Positions 17,601-25,764 of a DNA stretch of 64,000 nucleotides are shown in pieces (the first letter of the stretch is position 1; each line of letters starts with the position of its first letter). Source of the DNA: Micromonospora chokoriensis (lineage in GTDB: Bacteria > Actinomycetota > Actinomycetes > Mycobacteriales > Micromonosporaceae); the NCBI RefSeq assembly GCF_000718555.1, contig NZ_JOAN01000017.1, forward strand, positions 107,230 to 171,229, written 5' to 3'. Both the position numbers and the translations under genes were made by a program. The notes under the pieces are model-generated. The model was given only the letters and a program-made list of their open reading frames with translations, was not told the origin of the DNA and made no database searches.

Positions 17601-18218
17601 GGCCAGGTCGACCGGGCCGACGCCGCGCTCGGCGGCGCGCATCAGCAGGTCGCGCAGCTGGCCGGCGAACGCCCGGGTACGCAGGGCGGGGCGCAGGTCC
17701 GTCGGCCAGCCGACCGGGTCGTCTTCGGGCTCCTCCCCCACCACGTCCAGCAGCTCACGGATGATCAAATCCTGCTCGGGGCCGGTGAGCAGTCGGGGCG
17801 AAGGCTCGCCGCGCTCGGCGGCGGCCCGGCGCAGCAACCCGAAGGCGTACGCCGGGAAGGTGCGCACCAGCGGCTCGCGCAGCACCCGGTGGCCGTCCTG
17901 CGCGATCCGGGCCTCGATGCGTTGACGCAGCGCGGTGGCGCCTCGACGGCTGAAGGTCAGCACCAGGATCCGTTCGGGGTCGACCCCCTCGGCCACCCGG
18001 GCAGCGACCGCCTCGACCAGCGTGCTGGTCTTGCCGGTGCCGGGGCCGCCGAGCACGAGCATCGGACCGCCGGTGTGCCCGACCACCTCGGCCTGCACCG
18101 GATCGGCCCGCCAACCGTTGCCGCCGACCGTCAGCTCGGGCCCGGGTGCGCTGCCAGGCGCCGCGCCGTCCCCCCGCGCCGGCCCTCCGGGCCGCCGCAC
18201 CAACCGGTACGCCTGCAT
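14676..18218 (-). CDS. adnA: AdnA-like helicase-nuclease subunit
   Basis: A 1180-aa partner of AdnB in break resection. The N-terminal motor has Walker A GGPGTGKT (residues 57-64), LTFSRRGATAL and motif II-like VYLDELADTDPAQ. The C-terminal nuclease has DRLEVDEAG, VVIDLKTGKS near residue 1054 and QLGAYQ. Four cysteines in the Fe-S arrangement of AddB/AdnA are present: one in ALRCSLRW and three in CRVCPVRTSC near the C-terminus. Between motor and nuclease, around residues 762-840, is a Pro/Gly/Ser/Thr low-complexity stretch of about 80 residues, which explains much of the excess length over the roughly 1050-aa mycobacterial protein. Confidence 0.9.
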   Translation of the reverse strand: MQAYRLVRRPGGPARGDGAAPGSAPGPELTVGGNGWRADPVQAEVVGHTGGPMLVLGGPGTGKTSTLVEAVAARVAEGVDPERILVLTFSRRGATALRQRIEARIAQDGHRVLREPLVRTFPAYAFGLLRRAAAERGEPSPRLLTGPEQDLIIRELLDVVGEEPEDDPVGWPTDLRPALRTRAFAGQLRDLLMRAAERGVGPVDLARLGEKLGRADWPAAARFLREYVAVLALRDVSNRGSIAYDPAELVRAATGLLRDDEELLAAERRRLAHVYLDELADTDPAQLELLSVIAGGGKSLVAFADPDSSTYAFRGADPAGVATFPHRFRTASGAPAAQVLLSTSYRAGPGLLAAIARLGRRLRGPAAHRRLHPLPDAPPGAVEVHTFRSATSEAAWLAHALRSAHLLDGVPWSRMAVLVRSTALQLPTLRRALHAAGVPTVVHGEDLPLHLQPAVAPLLLLLRCALEPERLDEEAAVTLLHSSLGGADPLAERRLRQGLRALALAGGDRRPSGELIVEALRDPEELASIDRHWAEPAQAVAGLLAIAREAAARPGSTAEDVLWAVWHASGLAERWAGAINQGRPEAGEGDLARRRRAEAADRDLDAVLVLFDAAARFTDRLPGARTEVFLDHVLAQDLPADTIAPTADRGAAVRLLTAHAAKGLEWDLVAVAGVQEGIWPDLRLRGSLLGSERLVDVLTGRSVDGATAANVVGQTSALLDEERRLFHVAISRARHRLLVSAVASAAVGGDDHEEQPSRFLHELGPSTPPPGPPPPSPPTPPGPPTPSGPPSGGGPADPSTPPGPRTGPQAGGPAVSPPNATPSDGAATNGTTGDDEPDRPGALPVTRPPRALTLPALVAELRTAITDPAAPAARRRAAAAELARLAAAGVPGAHPDDWWGLRVLSDDRPLVDDGDPVRVTPSAMESALRCSLRWLLERHGGSGPTSTAQGVGNLVHAAAMLAEDASADRGALLDYVAARFDAIELAARWMAGPERERAEAMVDKLLRWLATNPRRLLAIEHEFAVRLDDPNRPVDLTGRVDRLEVDEAGRLVVIDLKTGKSTAVTGSELAEHPQLGAYQAAVEAGAFAEFGDESGGAALVQLGTSAKDAREQNQPAASEGPAAGWATALVRRTADTMAAATFAAVANSKCRVCPVRTSCPVSGQGRQVVEPPTVRPSENP

Positions 18219-18279
18219 CAGCTCATCCCATCAGACCCCTACGACACCCACCAAACCCCCAACCCCACCCCACCACCTC

Positions 18280-18342
18280 CGTTGATCATGAAGTTAGCGA
18301 CGCGACACGCCGACAGCGACGTCGCTAACTTCATGATCAACG
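18280..18342. terminator. Long TGATCA-type hairpin
   Basis: The arms at 18280-18302 and 18320-18342 are complementary over 23 bp, with a 17-base loop. The base of the stem reads CGTTGATCATGAAGTTAG. It lies 22 bp beyond the stop of the minus-strand LOG gene and upstream of adnA, and probably acts as a terminator. Hairpins at 20055-20111 and 63910-63971 have the same construction. Confidence 0.7.
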
Positions 18343-18363
18343 CAAATCAGGGCAGGGGCTTGG

Positions 18364-18909
18364 TCAGGTTAGGCGGGATTCCAGAGCGTTTAGGGCTTCG
18401 GGGACGGTTTTGGTCACCGTTAGGAGGTCGCGGCCGGCGGGCTTCAGGAATGTCTGATCGGCCAGCTTGTCCAGCCAGTCCAGCAGGGGGCGGTAGAAGC
18501 CGTCGGTGTCGATCAGCACCATCGGCTTGGTGTGCAGGGCGAGGGTGGCGGTGGTCCAGACCTCGAACAGCTCGTCCAGGGTGCCCAGCCCGCCGGGCAG
18601 GGTGAGGAAGGCGTCCGACTTCTCGATCATCAGAGTCTTGCGGCTGGCCATCGACTCGGTCACCAGCAACTCGTCCGAGGCCAGGTCGGCGACCTCCAGG
18701 TCGACGAGCGACTGCGGGATCACACCCACGGTGCGCCCACCGGCGGATCGGGCGCCGTCCGCCAGCGCGCCCATCATGCCGACGCAGCCGCCACCGCTGA
18801 CCAGCGTGTGCCCGCGCCGGGCCAGCTCCGCACCGGTCTCGGCGGCCAGGTCCAACCAACGCTGATCGAGGGTACGAGAGGAGGCGCAGAAGACGCAGAT
18901 CGCCGCCAT
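18364..18909 (-). CDS. LOG family protein (cytokinin phosphoribohydrolase-like)
   Basis: A 181-aa Rossmann-like protein of the TIGR00730/LOG family, whose tested members remove ribose 5-phosphate from AMP or cytokinin riboside monophosphates. The signatures are SGGGCVGMMGALADGA and ESMASRKTLMIEKSDAF, and PGGLGTLDE, the conserved PGGxGTxxE motif. The ATG at 18909 overlaps the stop of the paralogous gene upstream (ATGA), so the two are made together. The reaction is a family-level prediction; in bacteria the physiological substrate is usually unknown. Confidence 0.88.
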   Translation of the reverse strand: MAAICVFCASSRTLDQRWLDLAAETGAELARRGHTLVSGGGCVGMMGALADGARSAGGRTVGVIPQSLVDLEVADLASDELLVTESMASRKTLMIEKSDAFLTLPGGLGTLDELFEVWTTATLALHTKPMVLIDTDGFYRPLLDWLDKLADQTFLKPAGRDLLTVTKTVPEALNALESRLT

Positions 18910-19763
18910 CAGTCGTGGTCCCGAGCCTGCTCGGCGGCGGCCTGCTGATCCGCGCCGGTACGGGCGACGGCCTCCTCGCGGACCGCCTCCTGCTCGGCGG
19001 AGAGCGCGGCCTCCGCCGCGACGATGTGCCGGACCGCCTCGTTGACGTCGTCGGTGAGACAGATCAGGTCCAGGTCGACCGGTCCGATCTTGCCGGTGGC
19101 GGCCATCGTGTCGCGGAGCCAGTCGAGTAGGCCCTGCCAGTAGGCGACCCCCATGAGCACCACCGGAAACCGGGTGACCTTGCCGGTCTGCACCAGGGTG
19201 AGGGCCTCGAACAACTCGTCCATGGTGCCGAACCCGCCGGGCAACACGACGAACGCCTGGGCGTACTTCACGAACATCGTCTTGCGGGCGAAGAAGTAGC
19301 GGAAGTCGATGGCCAGGTCGACCCAGTCGTTGATGCCCTGCTCGAACGGGAGCTCGATGCCGAGCCCCACGGAGAGCCCACCGGCCTCGCTGGCGCCCCG
19401 GTTGGCGGCCTCCATCACTCCGGGCCCACCTCCGGTGATCACCGCGTAGCCGGCTCGGGCCAGCGCGCCGCCCAACCGCTCGGCCAACTGACACTCGGCG
19501 CTGTCCGGCCCGCTGCGCGCGGAGCCGAAGACGCTGACCGCCGACGGCACGTCGGCGAGGGTGTCGAAACCCTCGACGAACTCGGCGAGGATGCGCAGCG
19601 CGCGCCAGGCGTCCTTGGTCTTCCAGTCACCCCGCCCGCGGGAATCCAGCAATCGCTGGTCCGCCGTGCTGCTCGGGATCGACCCTCTGCGCAGCGTGAC
19701 CGCACCGCGATGCCGCTCCTGCCCAGGACCGCGACCCGCCTCCCGCCCGTTGCTCTGGCTCAT
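18909..19763 (-). CDS. LOG family protein, longer paralogue
   Basis: A 284-aa second TIGR00730 protein. Conserved blocks are VSVFGSARSG, TGGGPGVMEAANRGA, FARKTMFVKYAQAFVVLPGG and GGFGTMDELFEAL. About 60 N-terminal residues (basic, Ser-rich) and a 30-residue Glu/Ala-rich C-terminal tail extend beyond the core. The start is taken at ATG 19763; an in-frame start eight codons upstream is possible. Pairs of LOG genes beside dapE/dapD recur in actinobacteria, which supports the call. The enzymatic role is inferred from the family. Confidence 0.86.
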   Translation of the reverse strand: MSQSNGREAGRGPGQERHRGAVTLRRGSIPSSTADQRLLDSRGRGDWKTKDAWRALRILAEFVEGFDTLADVPSAVSVFGSARSGPDSAECQLAERLGGALARAGYAVITGGGPGVMEAANRGASEAGGLSVGLGIELPFEQGINDWVDLAIDFRYFFARKTMFVKYAQAFVVLPGGFGTMDELFEALTLVQTGKVTRFPVVLMGVAYWQGLLDWLRDTMAATGKIGPVDLDLICLTDDVNEAVRHIVAAEAALSAEQEAVREEAVARTGADQQAAAEQARDHD

Positions 19764-19818
19764 GGGGCAACCGTAGTGGAGCAGCACCGGCCGGGTGCGC
19801 GGGGAGCGAACGCAGAGA

Positions 19819-19885
19819 AATAGTTCGGGATCATGGGCAACTATTCGGCTCTCCCGTACGTCTTACTATTCACATACCGGGTATG
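19819..19885. promoter_or_regulatory. Divergent promoter region with two inverted repeats
   Basis: Between the LOG genes and the small gene at 19918 lie AATAGTT (19819-19825) with AACTATT (19839-19845), and a perfect palindrome CATACC-G-GGTATG at 19873-19885. TACTAT at 19864-19869 could be the -10 of the rightward promoter, which would place the palindrome over the transcription start. Confidence 0.4.
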
Positions 19886-19917
19886 CCCCGGCGCGCGCCT
19901 TCGGGGGAGGAGACAGC

Positions 19918-20094
19918 GTGATCAGCAACAGCGAGATGCTTCGGATCCGTCGCCAGATGCAGCGACGGATCCGCGACGTGGTGGCCGAACGCCGCCGCAC
20001 CCGAGACCTGAACCCCGCACCCCTCCTACCCCCGACCCCCGCAGCAACCGGAGCTGATCAAGAGGTTTGCGTCGCCGACAACGGGCCAGGCTGA
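19918..20094 (+). CDS. Small basic protein, 58 aa
   Basis: A GTG start follows an excellent GGGGGAGGAGA ribosome-binding site by 6 bp. The first 35 residues are highly basic and probably helical (MLRIRRQMQRRIRDVVAERR), followed by a Pro-rich segment. The last 14 codons run through the left arm and loop of the hairpin at 20055-20111, so the C-terminus may have been acquired with that element. I recognise no family; the strong ribosome-binding site is the main support. Confidence 0.55.
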   Translation: MISNSEMLRIRRQMQRRIRDVVAERRRTRDLNPAPLLPPTPAATGADQEVCVADNGPG

Positions 20095-20111
20095 CGCAAA
20101 CCTCTTGATCA
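20055..20111. terminator. Long TGATCA-type hairpin at a convergent junction
   Basis: TGATCAAGAGGTTTGCGTC (20055-20073) is exactly complementary to 20093-20111. It lies between the 58-aa gene and the convergent dapE gene, so it could terminate both. The first 14 bases of the stem are the same as in the hairpin after sdhB. Confidence 0.75.
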
Positions 20112-20144
20112 CCGGCGTACGGCCGGGGGCGGTTGGGCCGACGG

Positions 20145-21218
20145 TTAGGCCGGGGCTAGCCAGCGGTGCAGGGTTGCCGCACCGTCACGGATCTTGCTGA
20201 TCTCGACGTGCTCGTTCTTGTGGTGGGCCAGGTTGGGGTCGCCCGGGCCGAAGTTCAGCGCGGGGATGCCCATGGCCGCGAATCGGGCCACGTCCGTCCA
20301 GCCCAGCTTGCCGATGGGCGCCGCGCCCACGGCCGCCAGGAACTCCTTCGCCGGAGCCGCCTCCAGCCCGGGGGCCGCACCGGCCGCCGCATCGGTCACC
20401 GCCACCTCGAAGCCGGCGAAGACCTCCCGCAGATGCGCCTCCGCCGCCGCCGGGTCGCGATCCGGCGCGTACCGGTAGTTGACCTCGATCTCGCAGTAGT
20501 CGGGGATCACGTTGCCAGCGACCCCGCCGTTGATCCGTACCGCGTTCATGCCCTCGCGGAAGTCACACCCCTCGATCGTGACCCGGCGTGCCTCGTACGT
20601 CTGGAGACGCCGCAGCACCTCACCGGCCGCGTGGATGGCGTTCACACCGTGCCAGGAACGCGCCGCGTGCGCCCGCTCACCCGTCGTCGTCACGATGGCC
20701 CGCATGGTGCCCTGGCAGCCCGCCTCGACGATGCCGTACGTCGGCTCCAGCAGCACCGCGAAGTCCGCCTCCAGCCACTCCGGGAACGCCTGGGCGACGA
20801 GGTTGAGCCCGTTGTACTTCGACTCGATCTCCTCGGCCTCGTAGAAGAAGTACGTCACGTCGTAGCGCGGGTCAGGCAGCGTCACCGCCAGGTGCAGCGC
20901 ATACGCGGTGCCGGACTTCATGTCGGAGGTGCCACAGCCGTACATCAGGTCGCCGCGCATCGTCGACGGAAAGTTGTTGTTCAGGGGCACCGTGTCGAGG
21001 TGCCCGGCCAGCACGACACGCTGCGACCGACCGAGGTCGGTGCGCGCCATCACGGTGTTGCCGTGCCGGTGGGTGGTCAGATGCGGTACGCCCCGCAGCA
21101 CCTCTTCGACACAGTCGGCGATCGCCTTCTCGTTGAGGGACACGGACTCTATGTCGACCAGAGCGCGGGTCAGCTGCACCGGATCGGCGAGGACCTCGGG
21201 GGTCAGCGGGTTCTCCAT
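20145..21218 (-). CDS. dapE: Succinyl-diaminopimelate desuccinylase
   Basis: A 357-aa M20-family zinc amidohydrolase that removes succinate from N-succinyl-LL-diaminopimelate in lysine and peptidoglycan precursor synthesis. Visible motifs are [22 protein letters not shown] and the catalytic [11 protein letters not shown], followed by a dimerisation domain and the C-terminal [12 protein letters not shown] with its zinc-ligand His. The start is taken at ATG 21218; a GTG three codons upstream is closer to an AAGG. It is divergent from dapD, which makes the succinylated precursor two steps earlier. Confidence 0.93.
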   Translation of the reverse strand: MENPLTPEVLADPVQLTRALVDIESVSLNEKAIADCVEEVLRGVPHLTTHRHGNTVMARTDLGRSQRVVLAGHLDTVPLNNNFPSTMRGDLMYGCGTSDMKSGTAYALHLAVTLPDPRYDVTYFFYEAEEIESKYNGLNLVAQAFPEWLEADFAVLLEPTYGIVEAGCQGTMRAIVTTTGERAHAARSWHGVNAIHAAGEVLRRLQTYEARRVTIEGCDFREGMNAVRINGGVAGNVIPDYCEIEVNYRYAPDRDPAAAEAHLREVFAGFEVAVTDAAAGAAPGLEAAPAKEFLAAVGAAPIGKLGWTDVARFAAMGIPALNFGPGDPNLAHHKNEHVEISKIRDGAATLHRWLAPA

Positions 21219-21296
21219 GGTTCGCACGGTACCTTCAGGTCTGACAGCGCGAGGAGCGAGCCGAGGTCAGCCCGGCCGCGACCGAGAGGTGTAACA

Positions 21297-22256
21297 GTGA
21301 CGTCCGCAGATTCCGCCTGGGGCATCGGCCTGGCCACGGTCACCGCAGACGAGCAGGTGCTCGATACCTGGTACCCGACCGGCAAGCTGGGCCTGGGTGA
21401 GCTGCCGCTGGTCTCCGGCGAGGACGAGGCGGACGTGCTCGACCTGCCGCCGGCCGCGCTCGGTGACCGGCCGCTGCCCGGTCTGCGTACCGTGCAGGTG
21501 GTCACCGTGATCGGCTCGCTGGACGACCCGATCAAGGACGCCTCGGACGCGTACCTCCGGTTGCACCTGCTCTCGCACCGCCTGGTCCGGCCCAACCAGC
21601 TCAACCTGGACGGCATCTTCGGCAAGTTGGCCAACGTGGCCTGGACGTCCGCCGGGCCGTGCCCCCCGGAGCGGGTGGACGAGCTGCGGGTGATCGAGCG
21701 GGCCGCCGGCCGGCACCTGGCGGTGTACGGGGTCGACAAGTTCCCCCGGATGACCGACTACGTGGTGCCCTCGGGTGTGCGGATCGCCGACGCCGACCGG
21801 GTCCGCCTCGGCGCGCACCTGGCCGCCGGCACCACCGTGATGCACGAGGGCTTCTGCAACTTCAACGCCGGCACGCTCGGCACCTCGATGGTCGAGGGGC
21901 GGATCGTGCAGGGCGTGGTGGTCGGCGACGGCTCCGACGTGGGCGCCGGGGCGTCGATCATGGGCACCCTCTCCGGCGGCGGCACCGACAAGGTCCGCAT
22001 CGGTGAGCGGAGCCTGGTCGGCGCGAACGCCGGCATCGGCATCTCGTTGGGCGACGACTGCGTGGTCGAGGCCGGGTGCTACGTCACGGCTGGCTCGAAG
22101 GTCACCCTGCCGGACGGCCGCGTGGTCAAGGCCCGGGAGCTGTCCGGCGTCGACGGCCTGCTGTTCTGGCGCAACTCGGTGACCGGCGCGCTGGAGGCCC
22201 GGCCGCGCACCGGCCGGGGCATCGAGCTGAACGCCGCCCTGCACGCCAACGACTGA
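21297..22256 (+). CDS. dapD: Tetrahydrodipicolinate N-succinyltransferase
   Basis: A 319-aa acyltransferase using succinyl-CoA to succinylate tetrahydrodipicolinate, the branch-committing step of the succinylase diaminopimelate route. It is the actinobacterial DapD type: an alpha/beta N-terminus, then a left-handed beta-helix of hexapeptides ([37 protein letters not shown]) and a C-terminal [12 protein letters not shown]. The GTG start at 21297 follows GAGAGG. The short gap to divergent dapE contains a segment resembling the 59-bp repeat of the adnA-adnB gap. Confidence 0.94.
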   Translation: MTSADSAWGIGLATVTADEQVLDTWYPTGKLGLGELPLVSGEDEADVLDLPPAALGDRPLPGLRTVQVVTVIGSLDDPIKDASDAYLRLHLLSHRLVRPNQLNLDGIFGKLANVAWTSAGPCPPERVDELRVIERAAGRHLAVYGVDKFPRMTDYVVPSGVRIADADRVRLGAHLAAGTTVMHEGFCNFNAGTLGTSMVEGRIVQGVVVGDGSDVGAGASIMGTLSGGGTDKVRIGERSLVGANAGIGISLGDDCVVEAGCYVTAGSKVTLPDGRVVKARELSGVDGLLFWRNSVTGALEARPRTGRGIELNAALHAND

Positions 22257-22265
22257 CGGCCCCGC

Positions 22266-22294
22266 CGGGTCCGCGGCGCTCGGCCGCGGACCCG
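22266..22294. terminator. Bidirectional terminator hairpin
   Basis: CGGGTCCGCGG (22266-22276) pairs with CCGCGGACCCG (22284-22294) around a 7-base loop. It lies between the convergent stops of dapD and the subtilase gene. Confidence 0.8.
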
Positions 22295-22307
22295 ACAGGG
22301 GTACGCC

Positions 22308-25300
22308 TCAGCGCAACCGGTACGCCTGGATGATCCGCTGGGTCACCGTGTTGCCGGCGGCGTCCCGGGCGGTGGCCCGCAGGGACGCGTAACCGGACCC
22401 GGCGGGGTGCCGGACGGTGGCCGTCCAGCCGTGCCCACCGTGCCGCACCTTGGCGGGGTGCCAGCTGCGGCCTCCGTCGTAGGAGACGTCCACGGTCAGC
22501 TTGGTCACCCGTGACCCGGCCGCCCCAGGTTGCCGCTGCACCTGCACGGGGATGACCAGACTCCGGCCAGCGGCGGCGGAGTTGTCCCCGTTCAGCGGCG
22601 GTGTGAACCGGATGGCCGACACCGGCAGCGGCCGGTAGTCATCGCCGCCGACGTGCCGGGACCGGAACGTCCACGCCGTGCCGACCTCGGTGCTGAGGTC
22701 GGTGAAGCTGCGCTTCGCGGACACCTCCAGCCGATAGTTGGCGTTGCCGGGCGGCACCGTGAACTGCCCGAATCCCGGTTCCGGCGACTCGTCGACAAGC
22801 TTGCCGTCGCGGTAGAGGGCGGTCCGGGCGGCGTCGACGATCGAAGCACCGGCGTGCCCCGCGGCGTCACCGTAGAGGGGCACGTCCACCTGGATGTCGT
22901 CGCCGACCCGGGTCACGCCCTGGCCGGGCCAGCGCGGCGCCGGGAACGACGGACCGTACGGCGCGCTGTTCCAGCTCTCCCGGGTGTGCCGGCCGGCCCG
23001 GTACGCCTTCGGTTCGCCGATCAGCACCGCCTTGCCGTCGAGCCACCCCTCCTCGGTCAGGACGCCGAACATCAGCTCCGAGGACCACCGCACTCCGCGG
23101 GTGTTGTAGTGCTCGACCCGCTGGCCGGGCACCGTGGTGGGCACATTGACCGCCCAGCCACCCAGGTCGGGTTCGAGGTGCGGGAAGACCACCCGATCCG
23201 AGACCAGGCCGGGGTAGCCGCCCCGGAACTGGTGTGTGACGCTCGCCAACTCCCTGCTGCGGTACGTCTTGTCGAAGCCGGTCGGCATCCGGCCGGGGAA
23301 GGTCTCGGCCAGCGCGTACAGGTAGGGGCTGTTGGTCACCTCCGGATGCGTCCACTGACTGGCGACCGTCCCGACGAACTGGTCGGCAGACACCGCCTGG
23401 CCGAGCTGCCCGATGGCCAACCCGGTGAAGTCGAACGCGAGGATGCCGAACCCGTAGGAGCTACCGTCGGCGCCGAGAAAGAGCGCGCTGATGTCGACAA
23501 GTGCCGGCACGGCCGAGCGCTCCGGAACGGCCATCCGCACCGGCCGGGCCTTGCGGGCGTCGACGGTGACCGCCGTGTTGGCGTCGACGACCAGCTCCGG
23601 TTGGGCCAGCTGGGCGAGCCCGTCCTCGCTGAAGACAATGCTGACGAGCCCGTAGCGGCCCTTCGGCACCCGGATGTCGTCGGTGCCGTCCTGGTCGTAC
23701 AGGTCGAAGGTGCTGTAGGTATCCAGGTTGACCAGCGCCGTGATGTGGTCGGCGGCGGGTGCTCCCGTTTCGTCCAGGTGGCGCACCGTGACCTGGTAGC
23801 TCTCCACCTCCCGGTTGACCGCCACCGGGGTGACCGCAACTGTCGTCCCGGAGCGGGCCACGATCCGTCCGGTCCAGTAGCCGTCGGTGCCGAGTCGGGT
23901 GTCTGCGGTGACCGTGGTGCCGGCGCTGCCGCCAGCGGGCACGGTGACCTGGGACGCCGCCAGGGTGAACAGGCCGGCGGGCGCTGGCTGGCCGTCCGGA
24001 CCTGTCACGTCGAGGGTGAGCTCCAGGGTGATCGGGTCCGGCCCATCGTTACGCCAGCCGACCTTGTGGGTGATCGGGGTGTCGTCGTCGTGCGGCCAGG
24101 CCGGCTGCCCGAAGGCGATGCTGACCGGGTCGCTGACCACTCGCTGGGTGATCGCCCGGGCCACGTCCACCCGGCCGGCGCCCTGCTGGAAGGACGTCTG
24201 CTGCGGGTGCGGCTTCGCCGAGGCCATCAGGGTCGCCTTGAGCTGGTTCGCCGTCCAACCGGCGTGCTGCTGGGCGATCAGCGCCACCGCGCCGGTGACG
24301 TGCGGCGCGGCCATCGAGGTACCGGAGAGGGCGACGTACTTCTCCCCCACCGGGTCACCGAGCAGGGTGCCGTCCCCGCGGGCGGCCACGATCTCCACTC
24401 CCGGCGCGGTGATGTCCGGCTTCAGCCCACCGTCGCCCACCCGAGGACCACGGCTGGAGAAGTCGGCCAACGCGTCGTCGCGGTCCACAGCGCCCACCGA
24501 CAGCGCGGCCTCTGCCGTGCTCGGTGAGCTGACCGAACCGTCGGCTCCATAGTTGCCGGAGGAGATCACGAAGAGCGCGCCGGTCTGCGCGGTAAGCGAC
24601 TCGACGGCCGCCTCCAGCGGGTCGACCTCGGGCGTGTCGGCACCACCCAGACTCATGTTGACCACATCGGCGTGCTGGTCGACGGCTGCCCACTGCATGC
24701 CGGCCAGGATCGCCGATTCCGAGCAACCCTGGTCCTCGCAGACCTTGCCGTTGAGCAGTGTGGCGTCGGGGGCGACGCCTCGGTACTTGCCACCTGAGGC
24801 AGCGCCACTGCCGGCGATGATCGAGGCGACGTGGGTGCCGTGGCCGACCGTGTCGCCGGCGTTGGTGGCCTCGCTGAAGTTGTGCGACTCGGCGACCCTG
24901 CCCGCCAGGTCGGGGTGGTCTGCGTCGATGCCGGTGTCCAGCACCGCGACGCGTACGCCCTGGCCGGTGAAGCCCGCCTGGTGCGCGGCCGGCGCGCCAA
25001 TCTGCGGCACGCTGTGGTCCAGAGTGACCTGTCGGCGACCGTCGAGCCAGATCCGGTCGGCACCCCCCGCCGTGCCGACCCGGGCGCTGGTTGCGGTGAG
25101 CGCCGCCCAGACCGCCGTGGCCTGCTTCTTATCCGCCGTTGCGGCGACCCCGCCGATCACGGGCAGTTGCGCGGTGACGGTCAGCCCCGAGGGCGTGGCG
25201 GCGCGCTGACGTGTGCCCGCTTCGCCGGCGATCAGCACCGGCAGGTTGTCCCGGCGGGCGTCGTCGTAACCGGCGGCGATCAGCCCGGTCACGTTGAACA

Positions 25301-25622
25301 GTCGCCGGTCGACCCGTCCGGAGCGGACCAGCGGCACGGCATCCTGCGGCAGCACGGTGAGCTGGCCACTGTCGCGGGTGGTGACGAAGCGCAGATCGCT
25401 ACGACCGGGGCCGGGCCGAACCGCAGCGGCCCCGGTCGCGGTGACGGTGACCCGGTCACCGGTGAGCAGAGTCACCGTCTTCGTGGTGGCGCTGGCTGCT
25501 GCGCTCGGGGTGGCATCGGGAGCGGTGGTTGTGGGTGGGCTGGCCTGGGCGATCGTCGGCGTGCCCAGGACGAGGGCTGCCACGGCCGTGACGGCGGTGA
25601 TTGTTCTGCGGTGTCGATGCAA
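22308..25622 (-). CDS. Secreted S8 family serine peptidase (subtilase)
   Basis: A large exported protease of 1104 aa from the start chosen here. The catalytic triad is intact: D229 in VAVLDTGID, H261 in VGHGTHVAS and S436 in LSGTSMAAPH, with the oxyanion Asn in VISSGNYG. About 550 residues of beta-sandwich-like C-terminal sequence follow. The start is TTG at 25622, preceded by GAGGAGGATCCG and leading straight into a signal peptide (RRTITAVTAVAALVL...AQA). The open frame continues upstream, but that part has no signal peptide. A perfect 19-bp palindrome lies 59 bp upstream. Probably a nutritional or developmental extracellular protease. Confidence 0.92.
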   Translation of the reverse strand: MHRHRRTITAVTAVAALVLGTPTIAQASPPTTTAPDATPSAAASATTKTVTLLTGDRVTVTATGAAAVRPGPGRSDLRFVTTRDSGQLTVLPQDAVPLVRSGRVDRRLFNVTGLIAAGYDDARRDNLPVLIAGEAGTRQRAATPSGLTVTAQLPVIGGVAATADKKQATAVWAALTATSARVGTAGGADRIWLDGRRQVTLDHSVPQIGAPAAHQAGFTGQGVRVAVLDTGIDADHPDLAGRVAESHNFSEATNAGDTVGHGTHVASIIAGSGAASGGKYRGVAPDATLLNGKVCEDQGCSESAILAGMQWAAVDQHADVVNMSLGGADTPEVDPLEAAVESLTAQTGALFVISSGNYGADGSVSSPSTAEAALSVGAVDRDDALADFSSRGPRVGDGGLKPDITAPGVEIVAARGDGTLLGDPVGEKYVALSGTSMAAPHVTGAVALIAQQHAGWTANQLKATLMASAKPHPQQTSFQQGAGRVDVARAITQRVVSDPVSIAFGQPAWPHDDDTPITHKVGWRNDGPDPITLELTLDVTGPDGQPAPAGLFTLAASQVTVPAGGSAGTTVTADTRLGTDGYWTGRIVARSGTTVAVTPVAVNREVESYQVTVRHLDETGAPAADHITALVNLDTYSTFDLYDQDGTDDIRVPKGRYGLVSIVFSEDGLAQLAQPELVVDANTAVTVDARKARPVRMAVPERSAVPALVDISALFLGADGSSYGFGILAFDFTGLAIGQLGQAVSADQFVGTVASQWTHPEVTNSPYLYALAETFPGRMPTGFDKTYRSRELASVTHQFRGGYPGLVSDRVVFPHLEPDLGGWAVNVPTTVPGQRVEHYNTRGVRWSSELMFGVLTEEGWLDGKAVLIGEPKAYRAGRHTRESWNSAPYGPSFPAPRWPGQGVTRVGDDIQVDVPLYGDAAGHAGASIVDAARTALYRDGKLVDESPEPGFGQFTVPPGNANYRLEVSAKRSFTDLSTEVGTAWTFRSRHVGGDDYRPLPVSAIRFTPPLNGDNSAAAGRSLVIPVQVQRQPGAAGSRVTKLTVDVSYDGGRSWHPAKVRHGGHGWTATVRHPAGSGYASLRATARDAAGNTVTQRIIQAYRLR

Positions 25623-25680
25623 CGGATCCTCCTCGGTGGAGCGTCGATACCTACGAGAGGTGCATAGACCGCCGTCAGTA

Positions 25681-25699
25681 TTGCATACTGAGTATGCAA
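25681..25699. promoter_or_regulatory. Perfect palindrome between the subtilase and acetyltransferase genes
   Basis: TTGCATAC-TGA-GTATGCAA has exact 8-bp arms. It lies 59 bp upstream of the subtilase TTG and 66 bp upstream of the divergent acetyltransferase start, in an AT-rich patch. This is the layout of a dimeric repressor operator. Its core CATAC...GTATG also occurs at 19873-19885. The cognate regulator is not identified. Confidence 0.65.
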
Positions 25700-25764
25700 A
25701 AATGGGGACGAAAATATGACGGACCTGCCAACCCTCGGCGGGATCGGCGGGCATCATCGAGCGC

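Noticed and set aside
15936..18605. 889-codon plus-strand open frame opposite adnA
   Set aside because: Same shadow effect; it even runs through the hairpin at 18280-18342 and into the LOG gene antisense.
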